From Anabaena sp. UHCC 0204 (GTDB lineage Bacteria; Cyanobacteriota; Cyanobacteriia; Cyanobacteriales; Nostocaceae), in NCBI RefSeq assembly GCF_009711975.1, contig NZ_VIKW01000005.1, positions 193,730-257,729 on the forward strand: DNA of 64,000 nucleotides, given 5' to 3'. Position 1 is the first letter of the stretch, and each line of letters opens with the position of its first letter. Positions 29,434 through 37,672 of this stretch are shown here, one piece after another. A model generated the notes under the pieces. That model was given only the letters and a program-made list of their open reading frames with translations. It was not told where the DNA came from and did not search any database. Position numbers and translations under genes: made by a program.

Positions 29434-30394
29434 TGGCTTTAGTCATATTCTTGACTTGTTTATGTTGTGCCATGCCAAATACAAATACTATTTGATAACC
29501 ATCTACACAGGCTATCCATTTACCATTATCAAGTTGATGAGGATCAATATTGTGCATTCCCATTTTATTCCAACCATAACCACTGGCTTTAATAATTGGA
29601 TTATCAACAATTGCCTTTTCTTGATAATTAGTAGTTGTCAAATTGGTAATTTCATAAGCACGCACCTGATTACCATAATTACCTTCAACATCTTGGGTAT
29701 AACGGAAAATTTTACCATTCCAAACTAATACTCTACCTCCCGGTCTGGATGTATTTAAGTTTTCTTCTATTAGAGGGATTTGGGGATGCTGAATCCAATT
29801 TCCCATTAATTCATCAGCATAGTAAAGATGCAGAGTATTTCCTTGGGGTGATGTTGTAAATATCCACCATTTCTCATCGAAATTAAAAATCGAAGAATCT
29901 ACATAATTATCACCTTCTAGTAATGTTTTGACTAATGTCCATTGAGTTGGAAATTCAACGGCTTTGTATAACCGAACCGAATTCGCTTCATAACTTTCTG
30001 GAATCATATAGTATTCATCTTTGACTTTGAATACATAAGGGTAAGACAAGTGAAAGTTTTCCTTGATGACTATTTGTTGATAATTCCAGTTAAATCCATT
30101 ATTACTAGTTGCTAGTCCTATTTCTCCTCGATTATTTACATCATTTAAAACTTCAAAAAACATATACCAAGTCCCATTTTCATAAACCATAAATGGATCA
30201 GCTACAAATTTGGCTGTTATATCAGTAACATCTTTAGCTGTTAGAACTGGATTCTGGATATTTTCTGGAGAACTTAACTTAAATGGTGATTCACCTGTAT
30301 AAATTCCTATTGACCAATCCTGCTTTCTTCTCACAAAAGTTTTTGCTATTTTTTGGAGAAAAGATTCCGTTTTATTGCTATTTTTTAATTCCAT
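29420..30394 (-). CDS. GINT-like five-bladed beta-propeller protein (possible glycosyltransferase or glycosidase)
   Basis: A 324-residue soluble protein with repeated propeller-blade motifs: FVADPFMVYENGTWYMFFEV near 70, FHLSYPYVFKVKDEYYMIPE near 125, VDSSIFNFDEKWWIFTTSP near 175 and TSRPGGRVLVWNGKIFRYTQ near 225. The pattern resembles the N-terminal domain of plant glucosamine inositolphosphorylceramide transferase (GINT1) and the GH43-like fold. Bacterial relatives occur in capsule and O-antigen loci, sometimes fused to formyltransferase domains. The reaction is unproven; glycosyl transfer or sugar modification within this polysaccharide pathway is likely from context. It sits 56 bp downstream of the dehydratase gene and overlaps the flippase start by 14 bp. 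Confidence 0.75.
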   Translation of the reverse strand: MELKNSNKTESFLQKIAKTFVRRKQDWSIGIYTGESPFKLSSPENIQNPVLTAKDVTDITAKFVADPFMVYENGTWYMFFEVLNDVNNRGEIGLATSNNGFNWNYQQIVIKENFHLSYPYVFKVKDEYYMIPESYEANSVRLYKAVEFPTQWTLVKTLLEGDNYVDSSIFNFDEKWWIFTTSPQGNTLHLYYADELMGNWIQHPQIPLIEENLNTSRPGGRVLVWNGKIFRYTQDVEGNYGNQVRAYEITNLTTTNYQEKAIVDNPIIKASGYGWNKMGMHNIDPHQLDNGKWIACVDGYQIVFVFGMAQHKQVKNMTKANARK

Positions 30395-30450
30395 ATTCTC
30401 TATTAATGTTTATCAAGTTTATGAAGGCAAAATCCAAACATTTGATATAT

Positions 30451-32496
30451 TTACGCGCTCTTTTTTTCGATATTTGTTAGAACATTTACTTGTATATTCG
30501 ATCCGTGATTAGCATATTTGGCGGATTCTAAGGCACTGCTTTCTTCTGGGAATTTTGGTTTATAACCTGCTACTAATTGTGACAGTAAAAAGATAATAGA
30601 ATGGGTATCATTTTTAGCTGCAACTCCTAACAATCTTTCTACAGTAATATCCAAGTAACTAGGGATAATCTGACTGGCATTTTTCACAACTAACAGTTTT
30701 TCATGTTCAGTTTTTTCATACTCTTCTCCTTCAATAAACAATTCTTCAAACAGCTTTTCTCCTGGTCTTAACCCTGTAAATACGATGTCAATATCTTTAT
30801 TAACTTCATATCCTGAAAGATGAATCAGTTCTTTTGCTAAGTCTACAATTTTTACTGGTTCACCCATATTGAGCATTAGAACTTCACCACTACGACCAAG
30901 AACAGATGCTTGTAAAACTAGTTGAACTGCTTCTGGTATAGTCATGAAATAACGACAAATATCGGGATGAGTAACTGTAATTGGTCCACCTGCTAAAATT
31001 TGTTTTTGAAAAGTAGGAACTACGCTACCACGACTTCCTAAAACGTTACCAAAACGCACAGCAACGTAGGATTTACCACTTTCTCTTGCAGCTTGTAAAA
31101 CTAACATTTCGGCTACTCTTTTACTAGCACCCATAACGTTCGTAGGATTGACTGCTTTATCTGTGGAAATCATTACAAAATGTTCTACATCATATTGCAG
31201 TGCTACTTGTAATAAATTCCTTGTACCAATCACATTGTTAGTAATTGCTTCTGCGGGATTTAATTCCATCAAGGGAACGTGCTTATGAGCCGCAGCATGG
31301 AAAATTACATCTGGTTTAAATCTTTCAAATGCGTGTTCTAGTCTCGATTGCACTCGAATATCAGCAATGAATGTATAAATCTGCGGAATATTTATGGCTG
31401 ATTTACCGTTGTTTTTGAGTGTTTGGATCAGTTGTTCTAGTTCTTGTTGAATATTAAACACAGAGTTTTCTCCATGTCCAATTAGGATGATTTTCGCTGG
31501 GTGACAACGGAAAATTTGCCGACATAGTTCACTACCAATTGATCCACCTGAACCTGTAATTAATACTGTTTTATTTTTGAGAAATTTGGAGACTCTTTCT
31601 CTTTCTATCTGAATTGGTTCACGTCTGAGTAAATCTTCAATTTTAATGTCTCTTACACTATCTAATTTGATGCGACCATTCAATATTTCATATACTCCTG
31701 GTAATGTGCTAGGTTGCACTCCATTAGTTTGACAAATATCGACAATTTCTCTAATTACTTTTCCAGAAGCTGTGGGCATGGCAATGATAACTTTCTGGAT
31801 TTTTAGTTTTTTGATAATCTCGGATATTTGATAGCGATCGCCTAATACAGGAATTCCTCTTAAATGTATTTGCTTTTTTTTGATATCGTCGTCAATAAAT
31901 CCTACAGGATAAACCCCAAATTGAGGATTTCTTTGCATATCTTCTACAAGAGAAACTCCCGCATTACCCGCACCAATAATCAAGACTCTTTCTTTATTTT
32001 GAACTATTTCTTGCCGATGATTTAACCTTTCTACAACTCGAAAACTAAACCGTAATACAATCACAAAAATACAGGATAGCAATCCCTCCAGAATTGGTAG
32101 TGATTGTGGTAACTTATCTAATGGAAAATTGAATGTTTTATATAATATATTAAACAACGTTGTTTGGATAACTATTATCCCCATCATCAACGTGACTATA
32201 TATATTACTTCCTCAATACTTGCGTATCTCCAATAGCGTCTATAAAATTTACCGCATGACAGGACAATTAGTTTAATTACTAAAAACAAAATTGTCGCAA
32301 TTCCTAATTGTGAAATATATTCCTGTAAATTTAGATTACCGTCTAAACGCAAGAACAATGCTAACAATGGTGTGATGGTAAAAATAATGATGTCACAAAT
32401 AAACCAATGTCTATTTCTAACTTTACTTAATTGAATTGATAAATTACTAACTATTTTTTGAATAGTGAAATGAGAAGCGAAAAATATGATATTCAT
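30451..32496 (-). CDS. Membrane nucleotide-sugar 4,6-dehydratase (PglF/CapD/WbpM type)
   Basis: An enzyme with four N-terminal transmembrane helices that would convert UDP-GlcNAc to the 4-keto-6-deoxy sugar, the first step toward bacillosamine- or FucNAc-type sugars. The start is set at ATG 32496 (MNIIFFASHFT), preceded by a GGAG at good spacing; the 12-codon longer version would need GTG 32532. The 681 residues contain a first Rossmann fold (LIIGAGNAGVSLVEDM) and a second NAD-binding fold (VLITGSGGSIGSELC). The active-site segment STDKAVNPTNVMGASKR carries Met in place of the usual catalytic Tyr before Lys, a hallmark of this dehydratase group. It is the most upstream gene of the 29-kb same-strand polysaccharide locus. 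Confidence 0.94.
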   Translation of the reverse strand: MNIIFFASHFTIQKIVSNLSIQLSKVRNRHWFICDIIIFTITPLLALFLRLDGNLNLQEYISQLGIATILFLVIKLIVLSCGKFYRRYWRYASIEEVIYIVTLMMGIIVIQTTLFNILYKTFNFPLDKLPQSLPILEGLLSCIFVIVLRFSFRVVERLNHRQEIVQNKERVLIIGAGNAGVSLVEDMQRNPQFGVYPVGFIDDDIKKKQIHLRGIPVLGDRYQISEIIKKLKIQKVIIAMPTASGKVIREIVDICQTNGVQPSTLPGVYEILNGRIKLDSVRDIKIEDLLRREPIQIERERVSKFLKNKTVLITGSGGSIGSELCRQIFRCHPAKIILIGHGENSVFNIQQELEQLIQTLKNNGKSAINIPQIYTFIADIRVQSRLEHAFERFKPDVIFHAAAHKHVPLMELNPAEAITNNVIGTRNLLQVALQYDVEHFVMISTDKAVNPTNVMGASKRVAEMLVLQAARESGKSYVAVRFGNVLGSRGSVVPTFQKQILAGGPITVTHPDICRYFMTIPEAVQLVLQASVLGRSGEVLMLNMGEPVKIVDLAKELIHLSGYEVNKDIDIVFTGLRPGEKLFEELFIEGEEYEKTEHEKLLVVKNASQIIPSYLDITVERLLGVAAKNDTHSIIFLLSQLVAGYKPKFPEESSALESAKYANHGSNIQVNVLTNIEKKSA

Positions 32497-32999
32497 ATCC
32501 GTATCTCCAGGAAAATTTGCAGAAGCTTTCACTGGATAAACACCTGGAACTTTAATTAAAAACTAGAAGGGCAAGGGAACAGAAAGAGAGTTTTGGTTTC
32601 TTCACATACCTTTAAATTTTTCTGTTCATCTACTTAACTCTATAGAATGATTGAGTCTGTTTTCATGTCATTAACCTGTAAAGGGGAATCCAGAAATTAT
32701 TTGTGTCAAATCATATAGCATCAATAACTGATCAATGAAAATATATCCTACTTCTGGGGTGATAATTTGCAATAATCTATCTTCATTAATCACATCACAG
32801 TGCTATATTATTTATATTTACTAAGCAAACATGAACATTAATTTATGGGTTATTATTTTTTGTCTTGAACTATAAACTTTTTATCAGGTTTTCACTTGTT
32901 AAGTAACGCCAGTTTGACATAATTCCTAATCAAAATAAAATAATAGCAGCAAACATAGTATTTACACTATATCTGCTGCTTTACTATCTTGTAATCAAG
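32497..32999. other. Intergenic region at the upstream border of the polysaccharide locus
   Basis: No gene is visible. A repeat (family D) at about 32585-32637, running from AGAGAGTTTTGG to CTGTTCATCTACTTA, recurs inverted at 51468-51530. The stretch next to the dehydratase gene should contain the promoter for the minus-strand locus, but no clear boxes can be assigned. The segment 32640-32999 is AT-rich with no further structure I can support. Confidence 0.55.
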
Positions 33000-33518
33000 C
33001 TAGATTTTTGCTTGTAAAGACTTTAGTAATTCCGTATTTACACCCGATTCACGAGTCAGAGAGATTTTACCTGTTCGAGCAATTTCTCTCAGTCCAAATT
33101 TTTGTAGAACTTGAACTATAGCTACCATTTTACCAGGATCGCCAACAACTTCTAAAGTTAAAGAATCTTCAGCTACATCAACAATTCGCGCTCGGAAAAT
33201 CTGAGACAATTCAATAATTTCTGAACGATTATTGCTAGTAGCATTTACTTTAAGAAGCATCAATTCTCTTTCTACACAAGGGATTTCTGTAATATCTTGC
33301 ACTTTGAGAACATTAACTAACTTATATAGTTGTTTGGTAAGTTGCTCAATAATGCGATCGTCACCAGGTACAACCATAGTAATCCGAGATACCCCTCCCT
33401 GTTCCGCTGGTCCAACAGCAAGGCTTTCAATATTAAAACCCCGACGAGCAAATAAACTGGAAATGCGGGATAGAACTCCCGCTTCATCTTCAACGATAAC
33501 TGACAGCGTATGTTTCAT
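33000..33518 (-). CDS. ilvH: Acetolactate synthase small (regulatory) subunit
   Basis: The regulatory subunit of acetohydroxyacid synthase, which commits pyruvate to branched-chain amino acid synthesis and gives valine feedback sensitivity. The 172 residues have the N-terminal ACT domain ([44 protein letters not shown]) and the conserved C-terminal domain (about 95-160). This is the usual size for ilvH/ilvN. The catalytic subunit gene is not nearby, as is normal in cyanobacteria. The start at ATG 33518 begins directly at the conserved MKHTLSV. Confidence 0.96.
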   Translation of the reverse strand: MKHTLSVIVEDEAGVLSRISSLFARRGFNIESLAVGPAEQGGVSRITMVVPGDDRIIEQLTKQLYKLVNVLKVQDITEIPCVERELMLLKVNATSNNRSEIIELSQIFRARIVDVAEDSLTLEVVGDPGKMVAIVQVLQKFGLREIARTGKISLTRESGVNTELLKSLQAKI

Positions 33519-33830
33519 CTTCGACTAAAAAAGCATGGCATGAACGCAGACCGGCACTCATGACTGCGAAGCTAGTTTTTACCACGCTGAATTGTCGGTC
33601 TGAATTCTTATTCTAAACTTAATCGTTACAGAAATATCCGGCAAGCGTAAAGCTCAGTCACTTTAGTGCTGAGATACAAGCGACACGGGCAGTTCGGCAA
33701 GCTCACTGACCACGGTTTTAACTGCCTTCAATCTTACACGTTCGTTTTGCCACAGTCTAGCCTTATATCAACTACCTTGACAGTTTTACGCCAGGGGTAA
33801 TAGTATAAGAGTGAAGGGAAGGTAAGAACA

Positions 33831-35051
33831 ATGCTAGTTTTTGAGTTTAAAGTTTACGGAAAATCAGTTCAGTTAACAGCAATAGATGATGCAATTCGGA
33901 CTGCTCAATTCGTTCGCAATAGCTGTATTCGGCTATGGATGGATGTTCAGGGAACAGGCAAAAACGACTTGCAGAAATACTGCGCTGTATTAGCTGCTAA
34001 TTTTCCGTTCGCTAATGAACTTAATTCGATGGCACGACAAGCGAGTGCTGAAAGAGCATGGTCTTCCATTGCCCGTTTTTATGATAATTGCAAGAAGAAT
34101 ATTCCTGGCTTAAAGGGATATCCTCAATTCCAAAAAGATTGTCGTTCTGTTGAATACAAAACATCTGGATGGCAACTTGCGGATGATCGTAAATCTATTA
34201 CTTTTACCGATAAAAAAGGTATCGGTAGGCTAAAGATCAAGGGAACTCGTGATTTGCATTTCTATCAAATCAATCAAATCAAACGAGTTAGATTAGTTAA
34301 ACGGGCTGACGGTTATTATTGTCAATTTTGCATTGATGTTAACCGCCAAGAAAATATAGAACCAACAGGAAATACAATTGGATTAGATGTAGGTTTGAAA
34401 GAATACTACACCGATTCCAATGGCGTAATAGTGGAGAATCCTAAGTTTCTTCGTGAAGGAGAAAAGGTTCTTAAACGTTCTCAACGCCGTGTTTCCAGAA
34501 AAGTTAAAGGGTCAAAGAATAGAGGCAAAGCTAGACAGATTTTAGGGAAACGCCATCTCAAAATAAGTAGGAAACGTAAAGACCATGCTGTGAAATTAGC
34601 ACGGTGCGTAGTTCAGTCAAACGACTTGATATCCTATGAAGATTTGAGAATTAAAAATCTGGTAAAAAATCATTGTTTAGCTAAGTCAATAAACGACGCA
34701 TCTTGGTATCAGTTTCGTGTCTGGCTTGAATATTTTGGAAAAGTATTTAAGAGAGTCACGGTTGCAGTTAATCCGCAATACACGAGTCAAGAATGCTCTA
34801 GCTGTGGTGAAATCGTCAAAAAAACTCTATCCACCAGAACCCACGCTTGCAAGTGTGGTTGTGTAATGGATAGAGATGAAAACGCAGCTAGAAATATCCT
34901 AAGTCGAGGATTGGGTACGGTAGGGCATACCGGAACTTTTGCGCTAGACGCAAGCAACGCTTTAGGAGATAAGGCCTCTACTTGTGCCGGAGAAATCCTG
35001 TATGAGCAAGTCATATCGTCGATCAAAGAATCTCAGTGTCTTTATATCTGA
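33831..35051 (+). CDS. tnpB: TnpB, RNA-guided nuclease of an IS605-type element
   Basis: The 406-residue protein has all features of an intact TnpB. An N-terminal wedge/helical part precedes a split RuvC nuclease with Asp186 (GLDVGL), Glu270 (SYEDLRIKNL) and the C-terminal Asp pair 347/349 (MDRDENAARNI), and a zinc ribbon has CSSC (322-325) and CKCGC (340-344). TnpB proteins cut DNA guided by an RNA transcribed from the element's right end and help retain the transposon. The stop codon lies inside the right-end hairpin, so the guide RNA would overlap the 3' end of the gene. The C-terminal segment GTVGHTGTFALDASNALGD is the usual coding over that RNA region. Confidence 0.93.
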   Translation: MLVFEFKVYGKSVQLTAIDDAIRTAQFVRNSCIRLWMDVQGTGKNDLQKYCAVLAANFPFANELNSMARQASAERAWSSIARFYDNCKKNIPGLKGYPQFQKDCRSVEYKTSGWQLADDRKSITFTDKKGIGRLKIKGTRDLHFYQINQIKRVRLVKRADGYYCQFCIDVNRQENIEPTGNTIGLDVGLKEYYTDSNGVIVENPKFLREGEKVLKRSQRRVSRKVKGSKNRGKARQILGKRHLKISRKRKDHAVKLARCVVQSNDLISYEDLRIKNLVKNHCLAKSINDASWYQFRVWLEYFGKVFKRVTVAVNPQYTSQECSSCGEIVKKTLSTRTHACKCGCVMDRDENAARNILSRGLGTVGHTGTFALDASNALGDKASTCAGEILYEQVISSIKESQCLYI

Positions 35052-35060
35052 GAGTGTCAA
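34905..35060 (+). ncRNA. Putative reRNA (omega RNA) scaffold overlapping the tnpB 3' end
   Basis: In this family the guide RNA comes from the element's right end and its spacer continues into flanking DNA. The stretch holds inverted segments (GCGCTAGACGCAAGCAACGC region near 34950-34970) and the terminal CTCAG/CTGAG hairpin at 35032-35052. The guide portion would start at about 35061. The 5' boundary is a guess from family knowledge. Confidence 0.4.
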
Positions 35061-35154
35061 TTATGAAAATTATCTCTTTTCGGATAGATGCAGCCGTTGG
35101 CTTAAGAGCTTATATTATTTAATAAAAGTGAACATTGAGGGGAATGAAGTATTT

Positions 35155-35493
35155 ATGAGTTGGTTAAAAAGACTTTTTGGCTTAGAACAATCGAAAAGCA
35201 ACCAAGTTAATCCTACTGCTAATAATGATACGACCACACAAACAATACCTCCAGAACGCATGGGATTAAATGGAGAATATGACCAAAGTGGTTTAGCCAA
35301 GCGGGTAGCATTAGCATTTGATCAAGATCCTCAGCTTAATGATATTGATACTCTATGGGTTGCTCAAACGGGTAGCACTGTGGTATTAAAAGGTAAAGTT
35401 CCTAGTCAAGATATTCTCAACAAGATGGTTTCCGTTGCTAATACTGTCAATGGCAGTAGCAACATTGATACTACAGCAGTCAGTATTAGTTAA
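35155..35493 (+). CDS. BON-domain-like small protein
   Basis: A 112-residue protein starting at ATG 35155 (MSWLKRLFGLEQSKSNQ), preceded by GAGGGGAATG; a longer in-frame extension reaching into tnpB is rejected. A low-complexity Thr/Asn-rich linker (about 14-35) leads to a BON-like fold (LAKRVALAFDQDPQLNDIDTLWVAQTGSTVVLKGKVPS... NTVNGSSNIDT). BON domains bind phospholipids or ligands in envelope proteins, but here no signal peptide is evident, so a cytoplasmic or membrane-associated role is possible. The tnpB element lies just upstream and may have displaced its original promoter region. Confidence 0.75.
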   Translation: MSWLKRLFGLEQSKSNQVNPTANNDTTTQTIPPERMGLNGEYDQSGLAKRVALAFDQDPQLNDIDTLWVAQTGSTVVLKGKVPSQDILNKMVSVANTVNGSSNIDTTAVSIS

Positions 35494-35495
35494 AT

Positions 35496-36404
35496 TTAGA
35501 CAAGCAGGTTATTAACCCAATCTAAAATTGCTTGGTTAACTTGTGCTGGTGATTCATCATGGGGACAATGACCGACATCTTCTAGATATAGTAACTGTAG
35601 TTTTTCGTTGTAGCGGACAAATTGATGCGCTAGTGTGGGGGGAACAAATCTATCTTTTTGTCCCCACATTAATAGCATCGGAATTGTTAAGTTTGGTAAA
35701 ATCTTCTTGACACTAGGACTAAAGTTTACTCCTGTTGTTGCCTTAAATAAAGCTCTAAAAGCACGAGCAGATCCTCTATCCTGGGGGGGTCCAGCCAAAA
35801 TATCTATAAGTTCATCTGTAATAGCCTCTGGATTAGCGTAAGCTAAACTAGCCCAACGGCGCAGGAGACTGGGACGACGCACAAAATAAAATATCGGTTT
35901 CAATATCAATCTTGAGGTAAATATAGTTTTGATCCCCCTAACGAGAGGTTGTAAGACAGTAGGAATCATTTCTTGTTCGAGTGTGGGATCTGGTAAACTC
36001 ATCATCACTATGCCCTTTACCATGTCAGGATGGGTAGCGGCTGCGACTAGAGAAATTAGTGAACCAATGGAATTACCTACTAAAATTACTGGTTCACGAA
36101 TAAAGGTTTTCCAAAAGTCGTAAACTTGTTCTACCCAGAGTTCTACGTTGTAGCTAGTTGCAGCTTTTTCGGAAGCACCAAAACCAATCATGTCTAAAGC
36201 ATAGACGGTGTGATATTCACCTAAAACTTCTAAATTGTGTCGCCAATGACCAATGGAAGCGCCAAATCCGTGTAATAAAATTAAAGGTGTTGTTTTTAGA
36301 TGATTAGTGGCGGGACGAATGTAAGTATAACGGGTTTGCCAACCACGCCACACCCAGTCCCTTTGATTACCCACTCGGTGCTGCCAATGTATTGTGGTTG
36401 TCAC
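35496..36404 (-). CDS. Alpha/beta-fold hydrolase
   Basis: A 302-residue alpha/beta hydrolase with the oxyanion-hole segment LLHGFGASIGHW, the nucleophile elbow GNSIG (Ser112) and the catalytic histidine in DVGHCPHDESPAQ near 280; a late acid lies in GQKDRFVPP. The start is GTG 36404, preceded by GAGGGGGAA; an overlapping ATG at 36406 is out of frame. Many cyanobacterial relatives are annotated only as hydrolases or haloalkane-dehalogenase-like; the substrate cannot be inferred. It is convergent with the BON gene, with 2 bp between the stop codons. Confidence 0.88.
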   Translation of the reverse strand: MTTTIHWQHRVGNQRDWVWRGWQTRYTYIRPATNHLKTTPLILLHGFGASIGHWRHNLEVLGEYHTVYALDMIGFGASEKAATSYNVELWVEQVYDFWKTFIREPVILVGNSIGSLISLVAAATHPDMVKGIVMMSLPDPTLEQEMIPTVLQPLVRGIKTIFTSRLILKPIFYFVRRPSLLRRWASLAYANPEAITDELIDILAGPPQDRGSARAFRALFKATTGVNFSPSVKKILPNLTIPMLLMWGQKDRFVPPTLAHQFVRYNEKLQLLYLEDVGHCPHDESPAQVNQAILDWVNNLLV

Positions 36405-36807
36405 ATTTCCCCCTCGCTGATTAGCTAGTTTTTGTAGGTTGGCTTCGTGCGACAGCGCAACCTAACAAAAGTCCGTAAATTTTGGGTAACAAGAGCGTCA
36501 ACCCAACCTACCTGATTTTATGTTTTTAGCTTTGTTCCTGATTTACTAAAATGTTACATTATATTTGATTCACTTCAATGTCTAGTTAATTTTGCTATGC
36601 TAGAAATACCCTTATAGATATCTGATATCTATAACTAATGTAGAGAAATTATCTCGAAGTGAGTAGAATAACAAATATATACGTCACCTACCCTAGAGAT
36701 GGATACTCGTTTTTCGATTCTGAGTTATTGTTGTATTTTGCCTTGATTGGCATAGCAAACACCAAGACCAACCCAAATTCTTAACTAAAGAGCTGCCACT
36801 AATCATA
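36405..36807. other. Intergenic region between hydrolase gene and infC
   Basis: A palindromic element at 36435-36511 has 9-bp inverted ends GTAGGTTGG and CCAACCTAC. The remaining 36512-36807 should carry the infC promoter and leader. I see no leader peptide or clear attenuator in it. Confidence 0.6.
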
Positions 36808-37341
36808 ATGCCTGTGATTGAGAAAAAAAGAACTCGCGATCTGCCCCAAATTAACGAACGGATTCGCTTCCCGAAAATTCGGGTGATTGACACTGATGGC
36901 GCACAACTGGGAATCATCACTCCCCAAGAAGCCATACAATTAGCAGAAGAAAAGGAATTAGACCTAGTGCTAATCAGTGACAAGGCTGATCCGCCAGTAT
37001 GTCGAATCATGGACTATGGGAAATATAAGTTTGAGCAGGAGAAAAAGGCGCGGGAAGCCCGGAAGAAGCAGCACACGGCTGATGTGAAAGAAGTGAAGAT
37101 GCGCTATAAAATAGAAGAGCATGACTATAATGTGCGCGTCAAGCAAGCTGAACGCTTCCTGAAGGATGGCGATAAAGTTAAGGCTACTGTGATGTTCCGA
37201 GGTCGGGAAATTCAACACAGTGACTTGGCAGAAACTCTGCTCAAGCGAATGGCTACGGATCTAGAGCCTTTTGGTGAAGTACAGCAATCACCAAAGAAAG
37301 AAGGAAGAAATATGATGATGCTTATTTCACCCAAAAAATAA
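36808..37341 (+). CDS. infC: Translation initiation factor IF-3
   Basis: IF-3 binds the 30S subunit and enforces initiator tRNA and start-codon selection. The 177 residues have the N-terminal domain with [20 protein letters not shown], the lysine-rich linker ([19 protein letters not shown]) and the C-terminal domain ([36 protein letters not shown]). Length is standard. The start is ATG 36808, unlike the AUU start that autoregulates enterobacterial infC, so that mechanism is not expected here. rpmI and rplT, its partners in many bacteria, are not adjacent. Confidence 0.97.
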   Translation: MPVIEKKRTRDLPQINERIRFPKIRVIDTDGAQLGIITPQEAIQLAEEKELDLVLISDKADPPVCRIMDYGKYKFEQEKKAREARKKQHTADVKEVKMRYKIEEHDYNVRVKQAERFLKDGDKVKATVMFRGREIQHSDLAETLLKRMATDLEPFGEVQQSPKKEGRNMMMLISPKK

Positions 37342-37473
37342 TCTTGTCAATAAACTGGTGATGAATGCTGTATAAATTGGGTAATAATTTTACCTAAGAT
37401 TGAGATCAGAGGATTTTTCCATCCCCTCAGCGTTCATCAGTGCTATATTCTTGTAAATTTATTTCAAAGTGAT

Positions 37474-37520
37474 AGTCCTGACGGCTGAGTGGGAAAGATA
37501 AGACTCAGTTGTTCAGGACT
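37474..37520 (+). terminator. Long hairpin downstream of infC
   Basis: The arms AGTCCTGAcggCTGAGT and ACTCAGttgTTCAGGACT pair almost perfectly around a 12-base loop and are followed by TTTTGC. It lies 133 bp after the infC stop and 152 bp before the next start, so it is either the infC terminator or a leader hairpin of the following transporter-like gene. The rest of 37342-37672 shows nothing else I can name. Confidence 0.6.
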
Positions 37521-37672
37521 TTTGCTATGGGAAAAATCTGATGATGATTCTTCCTTTCTGACATTTGTTACTGTCTTTCATTAAACTGAAAGTGTAAAAG
37601 TCTTTTTCCTCTGTCCTTATCCTGACTAAAGTATAGTTATTTCTACCTAATTAACTCAGAAAATCAAACTAC

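Larger units (their letters stand above)
33653..35060 (+). mobile_element. IS200/IS605-type element with tnpB only (IS1341-like)
   Basis: The element contains an intact tnpB but no tnpA. A hairpin at the left (33653-33673, CTCAG-T-CACTTTAGTG-CTGAG) and another at the right (35032-35052, CTCAG...CTGAG) share the same stem sequence, as expected for the subterminal hairpins recognised by the IS605 single-strand transposase. The right end probably lies just after GAGTGTCAA at 35060; the exact left boundary is not certain. It sits between ilvH and a BON-domain gene and does not interrupt either. Without tnpA it would need a transposase in trans. Confidence 0.75.

Noticed and set aside
33831..35051. 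TnpB as a Cas12-type CRISPR effector
   Set aside because: At 406 residues it has TnpB size and IS605 end hairpins; no repeat array or cas genes are present.
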